Positions 12,143-23,276 of a stretch of DNA of 64,000 nt are shown here, piece after piece. Position numbers and translations under genes: made by a program. A model generated the notes under the pieces. The model did not search any database and was not told where the DNA came from. It saw only the letters and a list, made by a program, of their open reading frames with translations. The stretch comes from Sphagnum compactum (lineage: Eukaryota > Bryophyta > Sphagnopsida > Sphagnales): assembly GCA_965153455.1 (NCBI GenBank), contig OZ234500.1:18348225-18412224 (forward strand), in the 5' to 3' direction. Position 1 is the first letter of the stretch. Every line of letters begins with the position of its first letter.

Positions 12143-12607
12143 TTACGCCCCCCAAACATATTCCTTCTTGTCATCAATGTCGTCACTAGGCGTTCCATAT
12201 ATGTCGTCGGGATGCGTTTCAGGGATTTCGTCTCCATGCGTTTTAATGGTCACGAGCATGTTCGGAGGTGGATTGCGGACCAGATCATCAAGTTCTGGGA
12301 ACCATTCTACGCGCATTGGGTGATACACTGTAAAACAACGTCCTCGATATCTTTCTGTGGCTTCTATGTATGCCAGGATGACGAGATGGTCAACCACCCT
12401 GAGGTGAACATGGGCCAGAATGTCTGGCATTTGCTTTTCCCACTCATCAGTAGCAGGGGCAAGCAACTTATGTAGGTCAACAATTAAAACGCGACCATCC
12501 TCCTTATATTCCCATGCATCATATTCATCGGCCCATGAAAACTTAAGGATGTTAGTTCGAACTTCCAACGGCATGTCCATCAGGTTGGTACCTTCGGGTT
12601 CTCCCAT
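12143..12607 (-). CDS. Unknown protein, likely terminal exon
   Basis: An open frame of about 154 codons ends in a stop at 12143. It begins right after a strong acceptor (tttttttgcag|ATGGGAGAACC), so the ATG at 12607 may be a true start or an internal Met of a longer spliced gene. The predicted protein is acidic and soluble, without signal peptide or membrane segment. Near the N-terminus it reads MDMPLEVRTNIL, slightly like an F-box helix, but the rest does not support that family. Other landmarks are Trp-rich WADEYDAWEYKEDG and a C-terminal Asp-rich stretch. I do not recognise the family. Confidence 0.5.
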   Translation of the reverse strand: MGEPEGTNLMDMPLEVRTNILKFSWADEYDAWEYKEDGRVLIVDLHKLLAPATDEWEKQMPDILAHVHLRVVDHLVILAYIEATERYRGRCFTVYHPMRVEWFPELDDLVRNPPPNMLVTIKTHGDEIPETHPDDIYGTPSDDIDDKKEYVWGA

Positions 12608-14100
12608 CTGCAAAAAATATGATTATGAGACTCAAAATATTTAGAAACAAATGGATATAAATTTGACGCTTCTTGTAAGATCATAAACGCTAGAAAAACC
12701 AACCACAATCGATGATGAACGCATTGCCATCAAAAGGATTGACGATCACAAAAAAAAAACTAATTATGCACCTTTGTAGACACACAAGCTTGAGAGTTGA
12801 GCACAGAAGGAACAAAGGCAGTGCGACTTAAGTATGTATCAACTACTTGCCAAAAACAACCTTTACGTGAATGATTGAATGAGTCGACCACCCTATGCAA
12901 CCTTTTATATTACATTGAGTTACCTTGAGGTCTGTTTCATTTAAGGCAAGAAATCTTGGCCCGCCTGCAACGATACATTCGGGATCATAGGATTCTCAGA
13001 GGTTATTTACCTCCTTTCACGTGAGATCCTAGCATTATGAAGGACAAGCAAAAAATCTCGTTCACATTTTCTTTTAATTGCAGTTGGTAGAAAATACTTT
13101 ACGTGAGATCATCCATTTTGATTATGACATTATCACTGGCACTATGTAAATCTTGCATGCAACGTTTTTGGTCATTGGATTATTTTCTAGAATTATCAAC
13201 ATAAATGTTGTCAGGATTTGCTCATAAATAGGGCATGCTTTATGTTAGGGCCAAAGGAATGGGACGTAGGAGTCGCGCAAAAGATCTCGCAATCTATGTT
13301 GATTTTTGAATACAGTTCGTGTCGCTATCAGAATTTTTGTTGGCTCTCGTGCGAACGACAAGTCAAACCAAGGGGTTTAAGGTTATGTGCAATCATAAAT
13401 TCAAGCATAGCTTAGAGCAACCATTGTAAGTACATGTATAAAATCTTATCAGTGCTATCAATCTAATTACATATGTGAAAGACCAAAATAAAAGAAAAAA
13501 AAAACCTAATAATATAAAAAGATAAATATAAGGTTGTCAAAAGTTATAAATACCCAAAAAACGGTTGTAAAAGAAAAAAAAAACATTAAACAATGAGATA
13601 AACAACAAAAATCACAAGAAGAGAAAGAAGGCGAAGAAACTACGCTGTATTTGAAAACTTAAACCCCCAAAATTTATAAAACAACCATATAGAATAAAAT
13701 GAAAAAATACACAACAGAAAAATAGTTTTTGCAAACATTGTAAAAAACGAAAACCACCAATGAAATATTAAATATGAAACCAACCTTTCGAGCAAGCACA
13801 ATAAATAAATAAAGAAAATAATAAAACCAAGGGGAAAGTATTTATAGAAAACCCATGAAAATGGAAACTATAAAACTCTAGGAAACAAATATTTAGAAAA
13901 CCATAAAATTCCTTTTTGATTTGTTACTTTCTTACTTTACTTTGTCGATAATCAAAATTTGCTAAATTGAACTGTGGATCATTGCCAAACTGCTACATCG
14001 CAAAATTGGAAAAAGAATGTTATCCAAGGTTTAGGGCATCCTTTTTCTAGGGGGGAAATTTGCCCTTAAAAAAAAAAAAATCCCAAATATAAGGATTTTT
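12608..14100. other. No gene seen; AT-rich
   Basis: Sequence from 13430 to 13970 is very A-rich. No paired splice sites around an open, conserved frame were found. Upstream exons of the 12143-12607 frame, if any, would lie here but are not recognisable. Confidence 0.4.
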
Positions 14101-14340
14101 AGTGCAGGTAGGCCTGAGGGCTCAAAATGCAATCTAAATTTTTGGAGTGCCACGTGGCATCATTTAGCACACTTTCAAAGGAAACCTGAAGGTGACCAAC
14201 CCGTCATCGGTGTAGGTGGCACAAGTTGGCCAGGGTGAACCGGCACCCATGTTGGTACCTTGACCTTTTTGAGTGAGGCCTCTTAGTGGCCATCTTAAGC
14301 CCAAAAAATGTTAAATCTGAACTTAGATAGCTTTATGGTT
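14101..14340 (+). repeat. Dispersed repeat R1, copy 2
   Basis: Begins 'gtgcaggtaggcctgagggc' and continues through 'gccacgtggcatcattt' and 'cccatgttggtaccttgacc'. This matches 18246-18420 in the same orientation and 361-640 in the opposite orientation. Confidence 0.8.
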
Positions 14341-15087
14341 CAACAGCTCCAGAAATACTATGTGATTCAAATGGACGGTTTGTGGCATGTTTGGGATGGC
14401 TGGCAGGCGCTTGGGGAGACGGAATTTCGGTGAGGCAGCCTTGGTAAGTCGCTAAATGGTGGCAACTACCCTCCTTTAATTGCACGTTAACAACCTGGGT
14501 ACAAAATGTGTTAAGACTCCTGTTTGCAGCATCCTGTAGAAGTGTAGAAGTATCTATTCACTAGCACTACCCTTGTGTGCTCTCTCGGTCTTGGAGAAGT
14601 CTTTTGACTTTTGTCAATCTTCTGTAGATTGTAACTGGTAAAAAAAAAAGGTAGGTGTATACATAATCAGGCACTTGTGACTAGCAGACAGAGCTACAGG
14701 TGAAAAGAGCAGCCGAATGGTTTGTTTTATTTGTTTACCTTAGGTGGCAACAACCATTGCCCGCCCACAATTTACTTCACAGTGGGGGAATCAACAGGAA
14801 GTAAATCACTCGGGTGTGCTCCTAAAGGGCCCCCCGTTAACTGACCATGCATGCACTCTACACAATATTAGCTTTGTGTAGGAGGTTACATTACATGCGT
14901 TTTATGTGTTCACATCATATAGGACCGGCCGCATGGTGTGGGAATGTCTAGTACCTGGGTAGAAGACATTCACACGACATTTTTAAAGCACAAGGTTGAA
15001 GGTTATCATGAATCCTGAACATATGCAGTTCACAAGGCATAGGAGGGGACAGAAGTCACACATGTTCCGAAAAAAAAGTGTGAGAGA

Positions 15088-15186
15088 TCTTACACCTATA
15101 GTGGAGTAGGTGTAAGAACACTCTTGCACTTTTGCAAGAGGGATAAGAGGGTTTAGGGTTTAGGTTAAACCCTAAACCCTAAACCC
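15088..15186. repeat. Three consecutive hairpins, the last made of telomere repeats
   Basis: Hairpin 1: an 11-bp perfect stem (tcttacaccta/taggtgtaaga), 15088-15098 with 15107-15117. Hairpin 2: an 8-bp perfect stem (ctcttgca/tgcaagag), 15121-15128 with 15133-15140. Hairpin 3: a 16-bp perfect stem of gggtttagggtttagg against its complement, 15149-15164 with 15171-15186, i.e. telomere repeats meeting head to head across a 6-nt loop. Confidence 0.9.
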
Positions 15187-15805
15187 ATTCGTTAATATAA
15201 TGTACCCTCCAAATACAGTTTAAATACTTCCATATACCAGTATTGGCCGGTTAGTGAGGAAAACACCTTAAGGTATGAACACCCCGGTTATCCTCCAGTG
15301 CCTAGCCTACTAGCTCTGTCCGAGACGATGATGGTGCAAAGATCAAGGAACTCCTCCACCACCACCACCACCACCAGCCCAACAAGAAAGTGCCTAGCCT
15401 GTGTGCTTTCGCTGCTTGTTTGTTTGTTTGTCGCTCACAAAAACGTCCAAACCCCAGGCCCCCAGCCCCACTGCAACCCAACCCACCCCACCTGCAATAC
15501 GAACTTCTTGAAATCCCGCGCGTGACAAGTGCCTAGCCTGCTATCTGTGTGATAAAGTGCGAAATGCTTGCAACGAGAACTCTTTTCCAGCCACGAGTGA
15601 GAGACAGACCACCAGCAAAACCTCTGGCGATTGGATTTCAAATCAATTTGGATTTTCCACGCCGGCACCGTTTCCAGAAGCTGGTGGTTCAGCGCTCCGT
15701 TACGACCGTTCTGTTCAGGACCTCACGTGAGAGGCCGCCTCGCCTCTCGAGTCGAGGCGACGTTTTCGTCAGCCTTCACGATCGAAGGTGCCAGGCCGAA
15801 TATTA

Positions 15806-15975
15806 GGCTGGTTAAATTCAGTCTTGTCTGGTTCATTGGAAAAAGACTTGAAAATATTAAGGGAACTTCTATGGACATTGTCCTCCTGGGTTTTGCTCAT
15901 CTAGTTCATCCGGTATTGCAATGCATCTTGTATGTTGTCTGTCGCATCGCCCTTGTGGAACTTTTGTTTTCCTTA
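15806..15975 (+). repeat. Direct repeat, left copy, flanking the LRR exon
   Basis: The ~170-bp segment starting 'attaggctggttaaattcag' recurs at 16647-16817 with about a dozen differences. The two copies bracket the leucine-rich-repeat exon at 16442. Confidence 0.9.
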
Positions 15976-16441
15976 TTTGGAACTGTGCTGCATTTCCCTG
16001 CTTTGTGAGCATCAGGTCGGCTATTGATGACCTATACAAATCTGGTTATTGAGTGCCTCAGGTCCGGCAGGCTGCTCTTCTCTCCGGGAGATTATTTTGT
16101 ATAAGTGAGACAGCTGAACGATCATATTTGTTTTGAGCCACGATGATTGGGGTTAGCATTACCAATGTAAGGTCACTGACGTAGAATCCATATTCAAAAC
16201 ACATGCTTATGCCCTTTATATCACGAACAGAATCGCAAAATACTCCGTAATCAAAATGTGGTGTCGGATGATAAGTTTTAGCTATCATATACCTCTTGTG
16301 GGAGTTAGGTTTTAACTGCCGCATTCTGGAACTGGACGTGCCAAGTTTATTTGAGGATGCTAGGGGATCCTGATCACATTTACCAACAACTGGTTTTGAG
16401 ACTCTGCGGGATCCAATGAAATATTTTTGGTTTTGTTGCAG

Positions 16442-16588
16442 TCCGTCTAACACCAAGATCGCTTCCACAAAGTCTGCACTCATTTGACCTGTCACACAAC
16501 AAAATTGTAGTAATTGAAGGCTTACGGGACCTTACTCGATTGCGGGTGCTTAACTTGTCACGCAACCGCATCTCACCTATTGGACACG
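16442..16588 (+). CDS. Orphan exon of a plant SDS22-like leucine-rich-repeat protein
   Basis: A 147-nt exon is bounded by ttttgttgcag|TCCGTC and CACG|GTCAGT and is open in one frame. It reads ...LTPRSLPQSLHSFDLSHNKI, then VVIEGLRDLTRLRVLNLSRN, then RISPIGHG. These are two consecutive ~22-residue LRRs of the SDS22 type. The phrase L-T-R-L-R-V-L-[ND]-LS-x-N-R-I-x-x-I-GHG is typical of plant proteins related to the PP1 regulatory subunit and dynein light chain 1 LRR group. Neighbouring LRR exons expected on the + strand were not found; the downstream side has an R1 repeat at 16818. It is probably a gene fragment or part of a gene with very long introns. Confidence 0.72.
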
Positions 16589-16646
16589 GTCAGTGGTGTT
16601 CCTCTCTGACTTCATAGCAATGTCCCGTTTGCCCTTGGTGATAATA

Positions 16647-16817
16647 TTAGGCTGGTTAAATTCAGTCTGCATCTTGTCTGGTTCATTGAAAAAGACTTGA
16701 AAATATCAAGGGAACTTCTATGGACATTGTCCTTGTGGGTTTTGCTGTTCTAGTTCATCCGGTATTGCAATGCATCTTGTATGTCGTCTGTTGCATCGCC
16801 CTTGTGGAACTTTTGTT
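16647..16817 (+). repeat. Direct repeat, right copy
   Basis: Second copy of the segment at 15806-15975. It ends abruptly where an R1 repeat begins ('ttagcggaggtaggcctgag'), as if R1 had inserted at this point. Confidence 0.9.
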
Positions 16818-17020
16818 AGCGGAGGTAGGCCTGAGGGCTCAAAACACGATCCGAAATTTCAGAGAGCCACGTGGCATAATTTGATGGGCTGGGTGGTCTG
16901 AAGTCCAAATTTAAGATTTTGCAGGTTAAATATATGCACTAAGAGGCCTCAATCAGGGGTTTGGATGAACTAGCACCTGCAGTGGTACCGTGGCAAAAAC
17001 ATTTATAAGCATTACTAGTG
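16818..17020 (+). repeat. Dispersed repeat R1, copy 3 (variant)
   Basis: Starts 'agcggaggtaggcctgaggg' like the 18240 copy, then follows the variant sequence that is reverse-complemented at 840-985. Confidence 0.75.
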
Positions 17021-18239
17021 GGTACCTGTGACCTCCGGACACTGTGACATACCCACATTTAGGAAATAGATAATAAGGTATGGCTAAACATTTATAATTT
17101 TTTTGAAATAAATCCAACTGGGGTTTTCTTACTTCAAAATGAACTCTGACCTAAGTTGGAGTTTAGCTTTCAAACCAAAATCAAATCCCCAAATGGATTA
17201 AAGTTTCTGAAGTTGGAACCAAATCAAGGTTGTTGTACCCAGACAAGTGTCTAGTGAGGTGATTCCTTGTATATTTTAGGAACCACTGGAAGCAAAAATA
17301 TATTTGGTATTTTGCTATGAAATAATGACATATTTAAAGCATATTTTAGATACATTTTGATTCTATTTTCAAAAGGAATTATTGACACCCTATTTATGTT
17401 TAAATAAGTTTTTTTTTTTTAGTTTTTTCAATAAACTGTACCCTATATTTTTTTCACATTGTTCGTAGTAGAGTGAAAGCGACCTCCCTAGAACCTAGTG
17501 AAAGGCAAAAGAATATTGATGGGTTCCCTAAGGAAAGTTAGAATTTATGCAAAACCATGTTTAGGTGTAAACACTTTAAAGTTGTTCTATGGACCTCTTA
17601 CTAAACTAACCTTTGACTCTGGATTATGGCGCGGAGATGCCAAGCGGAAATGATGGGGTACAACGCAAAACTGAACAAAGAGTTGTTAAATCCAAAGAAG
17701 ACCCTTATTTGTGACACTCCCAAAAAACGGTAGCAAATCCCTATCATTGAGCTTCCCATTAAAGTGAAAGGATGTGTGAATGAAACAAAGAACTGAAAAA
17801 GATTCTAAATTCATTTGGTCCATGTGGCATCAAGTCTTCTATTAATTTTGAGAAAAAAATTTAAGTCACTAAATTTTTATAGTACGTTATGGTAGAAATG
17901 TAAAAACCCAAGAATGTGGAAGGATCCTTCTCTATCTTTATTTTCATATTGAATTTAATCCTAAATTTTAGCTTTCTATTTTTATGCCGGCTTCGGTCCT
18001 GGATGATGAGCCCGGCCGGCCGTTCGGTTGTTCGCAAACAGGCAGGCCGTCCTTGGTTCATGGATGATGGATGGATGAGCTTGACCGGTCGGTCCCTCGC
18101 TCGCATACAGACAGGACTTCTTCTTCTGCTTCTTCGTTCATGGATGAACCTGGACGGTCGGTGACTCAGTTACATACAAACAGGCCTTCGTTCATGGATG
18201 AGACCAGATGGTTCGTTACATAAAGACAGAGCTCACTTT
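17021..18239. other. No gene seen; short minisatellite near 18.0-18.2 kb
   Basis: No supported exon. From about 17990 to 18215 the words 'ttcatggatgat', 'ccggtcggt' and 'catacagacagg' recur three to four times with a period near 65-70 bp. This explains the frames on both strands there. Confidence 0.5.
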
Positions 18240-18575
18240 TGTTAGCGGAGGTAGGCCTGAAGGCTCAAAAAGCAATCTGAAATTGCAAAACGCCACGTGG
18301 CATCATTTTTTACAGCTTCAAAGGCAGGGTGAACCAGCACCCATGTTGGTACCTTGACCTTTTTGAGTAAGGCCTCTCAGTGGCCATATTAAGCCCAAAA
18401 TATGTTAAATCTGAACTCGGACACCCTGATTTAGTCTAAGCATTAAGTATTTGTAATGTTTAGAAATAATTTAAACGGACTGGCCTGGGTTCACCCAAGG
18501 GCTCTCAAGTCACTGTGCCCTTGTTGGCTGATCGAATACCATTGAAACTACTTAATTGCCAGACGGGAATTTAGG
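18240..18575 (+). repeat. Dispersed repeat R1, copy 4 (longest)
   Basis: Begins 'tgttagcggaggtaggcctg' and runs to about 'cttaattgccagacgggaat'. It contains the full region matched in reverse at 361-640 and partly at 14101-14340. It lies just downstream of the last recognisable LDL3 exon and may have truncated the 3' part of that gene. Confidence 0.8.
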
Positions 18576-19072
18576 TGAAAATTACACCTATCAGTTAAAT
18601 CAACCTAAAACACTAGTCAATTAAGAGGGTTGATTAATTAATTAAAATTATTTTTTCATATTGTATTTGTTAATTTAGGAGAGTTATTTCATAAATTATG
18701 GTTGGTTGATTCAGGGATATTTTTCCATATGTTAACCATTAAATATGGGTAATTGACTCCATAATATTTTCATCTTGTAATTTCCATGTGTCCATCTAAG
18801 AACTCAAGATGACAAGTATAGAAACATGCATAGACACTTCTAAGGCTTGATGATCCTAGCTTGTTTGAACTTTCAGTGTGCTCGCAATTTATACAAGTGA
18901 AGAGTCACCACTACCCTTGGATGACATTTTGTTGCCCTAGACCCTAAACCCACCCTAAACAATTGCTAAGCATATCTAATGATTCAAAATATCTGCAAAT
19001 CACAATGCAAACTCCTCAATAGTTCCTCTAAAACATCAATAGAGAGTATCATCAGGATTACAGTAATCTTAC

Positions 19073-21026
19073 CTTGCTCTGACCAGCAGAAAGGGAGTCA
19101 CTAGATGGTGATGCTAAATGGGTATAAGGCCAGGTCTTTGAATCTCCGATGGTAGGTGTCTTTTGAGTGTCTTTTGAGCTTGCCTTGGCAGTGCCAACTG
19201 TGGCATTTGGTGAGCTACTGGCTGGCTTCTTGGCGGGTTTGATCAAACCATGGGTTGCTTTCTCTTTACGGAAAACTTCAATCCAAAGTTTGACCAACTG
19301 CCCTGCAACTGCACATATATCACGGCTTGTGTGAACACAAACCTTTTCCTTCACCGCTCGCCCAACACCTGCAACATACAGGAGATCAATTGCAGATTTT
19401 CAGTATAATGGATGTCTGCAGATGATGTAACCATTGCACATAATTTTGTGCCAACATCCTGTTTCTGAAAGGGCAAGCCCTGAGCTCTCATGGAGAACAA
19501 AGAATGGTTTAATTAATTCTGCCCAAGATACAAGGAATAAGCGAAGTATAATACATAATTCTTTGCAGCTTCTGAGCTTGAAGAAAGATCTTGGTAGGAA
19601 GTGAAAATTATTCACTACTCCAGAGTGGGTCAATGGACAGCACAGAAACCACACAGGACTTGGAAGGAAAGCCAACAGACCAAAACTCAGGAAGGAAAGC
19701 CCATAACCACATGGCCATAGGTGATGGGTACCAGATTGTCGGATAGAAAGCAGGTCAGTGGCCACAACAAGAAGCAGGCGCACACAGTGCCGGAGAAGCT
19801 GTGTTCCATCTTTCCCCATCGAGTCCTGTGAAGCTCACCCATGCCACTCCGTGTCACATTATCGAGCAGAAGCAAGAGGATTCCAAGTTGTTGATTTAGG
19901 GGCTGTTCGGCATAGGAGTTTCCTGACATGGACATGGGAGAATCCTCACACCCAATCCACCAGAAAACTATCGACAAGAACTGATGTGAGCTTGCACCCA
20001 GGAGAACAAAATGTAAACCCATATGTTAGAAAACAGTTACTATGATACACATTTATAATTGCCCACGCATGAAGAGTTGCCAGCCAGGGCCCAGTCAGAA
20101 AAAGAAAAGCTCATTTTGTGATCCTTAAACAAAAACATACCAAAATCCAGTTATTGAGGACAGCGAGACCAGACTTTGTGCCAGCAAAGCCCTTCAGAGA
20201 AGTTTCAGGCAATTGAAGCATCTCTTTGATCAGCAAAAGACGTCCAGTTGTGGTCTTGGCATTCCCAAACATGTCTTTCACTAAATCTGCACGGCTCAGT
20301 GGGCCTTGTTCACCCTCACCCAGAACTGTGTCCCCCCTTAGTACATTTGAAAGCTCACCTGCTGCTAGCCTTTTGACGATATCCCGAACCTGAAGCATTC
20401 ATACAACTTCATCCTACACCTCACAGAGATGCTATTTACACTGCATAAACTAATTGGTGGCATACACCAATAATTGGACAGTTTTCACCACACCTGCTAT
20501 GATAATGCACTAGTTGCACCCTACCCTATACAAACAGTGACTTATTTCAACTTCAAAAGCTGACATTGCAGTCAAAAAAAGAGGCACAAAAGATGAGAGA
20601 TTTTCTTGTCATTAAGTGTTGTACCTCATTTCTCTCACTATCTCACTGGCGCTGAGCAGCTGCTAAAGCTTCAGCCTCGGCAATTGTATGTCCACGATTC
20701 TCAAGGATGTCCACTGCCTCTCGAAGCCCACTCATCATGGCACCCCCAATTGTATCTGGGTTTAGCTTACAAGTTGCCTCCCCAGCAAAGAAAACACAGT
20801 TATCCACAGGCCTCGCAAGAATATCATAATCCTCACCCAATGCCCCCAAAGCCACATAAGAGTAGGCTCCTCGACTGAAGGGATCTAAGCCCCAATTGGT
20901 TACAACAGATGCTATTGGGTTGGGAACTGCAGTCTCCCCAAAGAGCTTCCTCAATATGATAAGGGCGTGCTCGATAAGATCAGAACTCTCTTGATGCTCA
21001 ACCTCATATGCTGCTTTTCCAACCAC
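19073..21026 (-). pseudogene. LDL3: LDL3-like (LSD1-family amine oxidase) 3' portion, four exons
   Basis: LSD1/LDL proteins are FAD-dependent nuclear histone lysine demethylases. Exons on the minus strand are 21026-20647, 20389-20141, 19825-19732 and 19368-19073. The first carries the end of the amine-oxidase domain, including the FAD-contacting FFAGEAT and GGAMMSGLREA. The second reads FGNAKTTTGR..KGFAGTKSG. The third starts DSMGKDGTQLLRHCVRLL and the fourth has VKEKVCVHTSRDI and LWIEVFRKEKA. This order is characteristic of the long plant LDL3 C-terminus. Junctions 2/3 and 3/4 are GT-AG and phase-consistent. Junction 1/2 is off by one, suggesting a missed small exon or a defect. The SWIRM domain and the N-terminal FAD-binding half are absent. 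Exon 4 ends in a donor (AAG|GTAAGA), so more 3' exons once existed. Confidence 0.85.
20141..20389 (-). CDS. LDL3: LDL3-like exon (post-oxidase domain region)
   Basis: Acceptor ttcag|GTTCGG and donor TTG|GTATGT bound an 83-codon open segment in phase 0. It begins VRDIVKRLAAGEL and ends LAVLNNWIL. The pattern 'FxNAKTTxGRL...FAGTKxGLxxLNxWIL' is the plant LDL3 signature after the catalytic domain. It joins in phase to the exon starting at 19825 (WIL-DSMGKDG). Confidence 0.85.
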
Positions 21027-21131
21027 AAAAACTTCACTACTGGGTTGATGAATGGAAGCAATCACAGTGGGACCATCTCTAGACAAGTTCCTCAATGTGG
21101 TCATCAGAAAGAACGAGTTGTTGGTAACCCG
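21027..21131 (-). pseudogene. ABCG-type transporter fragment (ATP-binding domain H-loop region)
   Basis: Directly upstream of and in frame with the LDL3-like exon, about 33 codons read like plant ABCG half-transporters: SFFLMTTLRNLSRDG, then PTVIASIHQPSSEVF. The IHQPSSEVF segment includes the switch histidine (H-loop) of the nucleotide-binding domain. The similarity stops at codon 21029-21027, where LDL3 sequence (VVGKAA) begins without an intron. No other ABCG exon is recognisable nearby. This looks like a genomic rearrangement that replaced the upstream LDL3 sequence. Confidence 0.75.
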
Positions 21132-21159
21132 TGGCTACGCCACTCCAGCCACCCCCAAG

Positions 21160-21375
21160 AAAAGGAGGGAGGACCCAAAAAAAACGAAAAAAAAAAAAAA
21201 AAAAAAAACACTCCCTTCACTCCCCCGTCCGGTCCTTTCCCGCCCGTCCCCCCCACCCCCCCCCACCTGTGCTGCCCCCCCTGCTGGCCCGCCCCACCCC
21301 TGCTACTCCCCCCCCCCCCCCACCCCTGCTGGCCCGCCCCACCCCTGCTGCCCCCCCCCCCCTGCAGTAACTTCC
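21160..21375. repeat. Poly-A then C-rich minisatellite
   Basis: A run of about 20 A (21190-21208) is followed by two to three copies of a ~50-bp C-rich unit containing 'ctgctggcccgccccacccc', with homopolymeric C runs. Long Pro-rich frames on either strand here are repeat artefacts. Confidence 0.9.
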
Positions 21376-21480
21376 TAACTGCCGCTCAGTAAAAAGTAAC
21401 TTAGGTAAATTAGGTAACTTCGAAAAGGTAAAAACGGACAGACGCACGCACGGACAGACACCATGTTTGTAATTATATAT
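21376..21480 (-). repeat. Fragment of the gtctgtccg-type element
   Basis: Read on the minus strand, it starts near 'atatataattacaaacatgg' and continues 'tgtctgtccgtgcgtgcgtc', matching the head of the elements at 10575, 39064 and 39781. It adjoins 'cagtaaaaagtaactta', whose complement is the repeated 'taagttactttttactg' of the 41-56 kb modules. Confidence 0.6.
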
Positions 21481-23276
21481 AAGATGCCGAAGCACTACTC
21501 CACAAAGCCCAGAAACCCCACACTGTTTTTTTATAATATTTTATTTTATTGGTCTGGGGAAAAAGGGCTTTTGGACTTGGGCGGCGGCGGCGGTCGTTTT
21601 TTAACATTTGGATTTAAATATATATTTTTTAGGTTTTGGGTTCTAGGTTCAAGAGGAGGGTGTTTGTGGATTTTTAAAAAAAAATTGTTTTGGGGGAAAG
21701 GGGTGGGGGTAGTTGTTAGATTACATAACCAGATGTTTATTATTGAAGCGGGGTATAGTTAGCCAACCTACAAAAAGGTTTTATTTTATTTTACGAAAAG
21801 GTTACAATTTATTCACAAATCCTATACGAGGTGTTCACAGTAGATGCAAGCTTCGAAAATTGAAAAAAAAAAACATTATTGCAGTTCTCCCAAGCCTGAT
21901 TTGGGGGGATCCAAGTTTTATTCTAAAGAAATATATAAAATCCTATAAATTAGCATTTTTTTCATGATGTAAAATTTTGCATTATTGCAAAATCTGAAAT
22001 GGGCTGTCGACCTTCTGAAAGGTTCTTGGGAATTTTTTCAAAAAAATCACCAGAATAAGTAAGGAAATAGAGCTGAGTTCACCTTGCAGGGCTAGACAGC
22101 CTAAATATTCGGGTTTTTTTTTTTTTTGGGTCTTCGCATTCTATTCAAGTTCGTCAAGTTTGTCAATTACGATGGAGGAGTACAAACTTTTGGTCACGGT
22201 GTTATTGAATTTACCATGTATTAAATGTTTTCTTCGGTTTTTTGGAAGGCAAAAAGAGATGATATTTTTTGAGGCGGTTACTAGGTTGGGAGCACTATTA
22301 TTATTTTTCTTTTTCCAATTTTGTGATGGGACCACATCAGCAACCATCATCTCGGAGGATTCCACCAACATTAGCTATCGGATAAGTAGGAACCTAAGAT
22401 TTTTTTCTCCAAAATGCTTTTACAACTTTTTCAATTCGCATAAGAGCAAAGAGTTTAAATATGGCAAACTAAGCTTTTAATTCCTTACTTTTTCAAGAGA
22501 AGTTCTTTGAATTTTTTCCCCAAAAGCCCCCAACCAGAAAATTGCAACTCATTTCCAAACTTCACACCAATTAAAAACTTGGAAAAATAAGATCTTCATA
22601 AAAGTAGGATTATGTAGCCAAAATCAGCATCAGAGCACCCACCGGTCCACCGTGACGGATTAATGACTGTGGACAAAAAACAGTGCGTCCTTGGGTTTTA
22701 GACCTTGGTTAACCGTGACAAATGAAACTCAGGAGAGCATGTAGGACCATCGAGAGAACAGAATGCATCCATCCAGTGGGGACCAAGCAATCCAAGGGCT
22801 GATCCGATCTTGTTAATCCACCAAGAGAGGATGGAGAAAATTTCACTCGCTAAGAGAACACTGGAATTCAGGATGCCATCACGACACAAACCAAAGATAA
22901 GACGCAACAAACTATGCATTTACTAGACTTTGAAAAGCGAGTGACCTCACCCGTTGCAGGTCAATGTGACCAGATGTATTGGGCACAACTAAGTCTTTTT
23001 CTTCAAAATCCAGATAACTCTCACAATAATCAAAAAATCTTCATGATCACAATTTTAAAAGCCAATTAAGCAATAAAATTTGCCAATGAAATACAAAAAA
23101 GAGAAAGGAGGAAAGAAGAAAAGACCATAATATAAGAAACAAAAGATAAACAACAAGCAAGGACTAAGTGGGGTTCAAAAAGCTCAAAAAGATCCACATG
23201 TCCATGATTGACCGACTGTGATTAGATCCCTGGTGCAAGGTGTAACAATGCCAAATCTGGTAATTATGAGAGAGAC
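21481..23276. other. No gene seen
   Basis: AT-rich, with T runs at 22115-22127. The frame at 22698-22919 (-) and others lack conserved features. The 3' flank of the dioxygenase-like gene lies at the right edge. Confidence 0.45.

Noticed and set aside
21052-21495. Lys- and Pro-rich frames on both strands
   Set aside because: They derive from poly-A and C-rich simple repeats.
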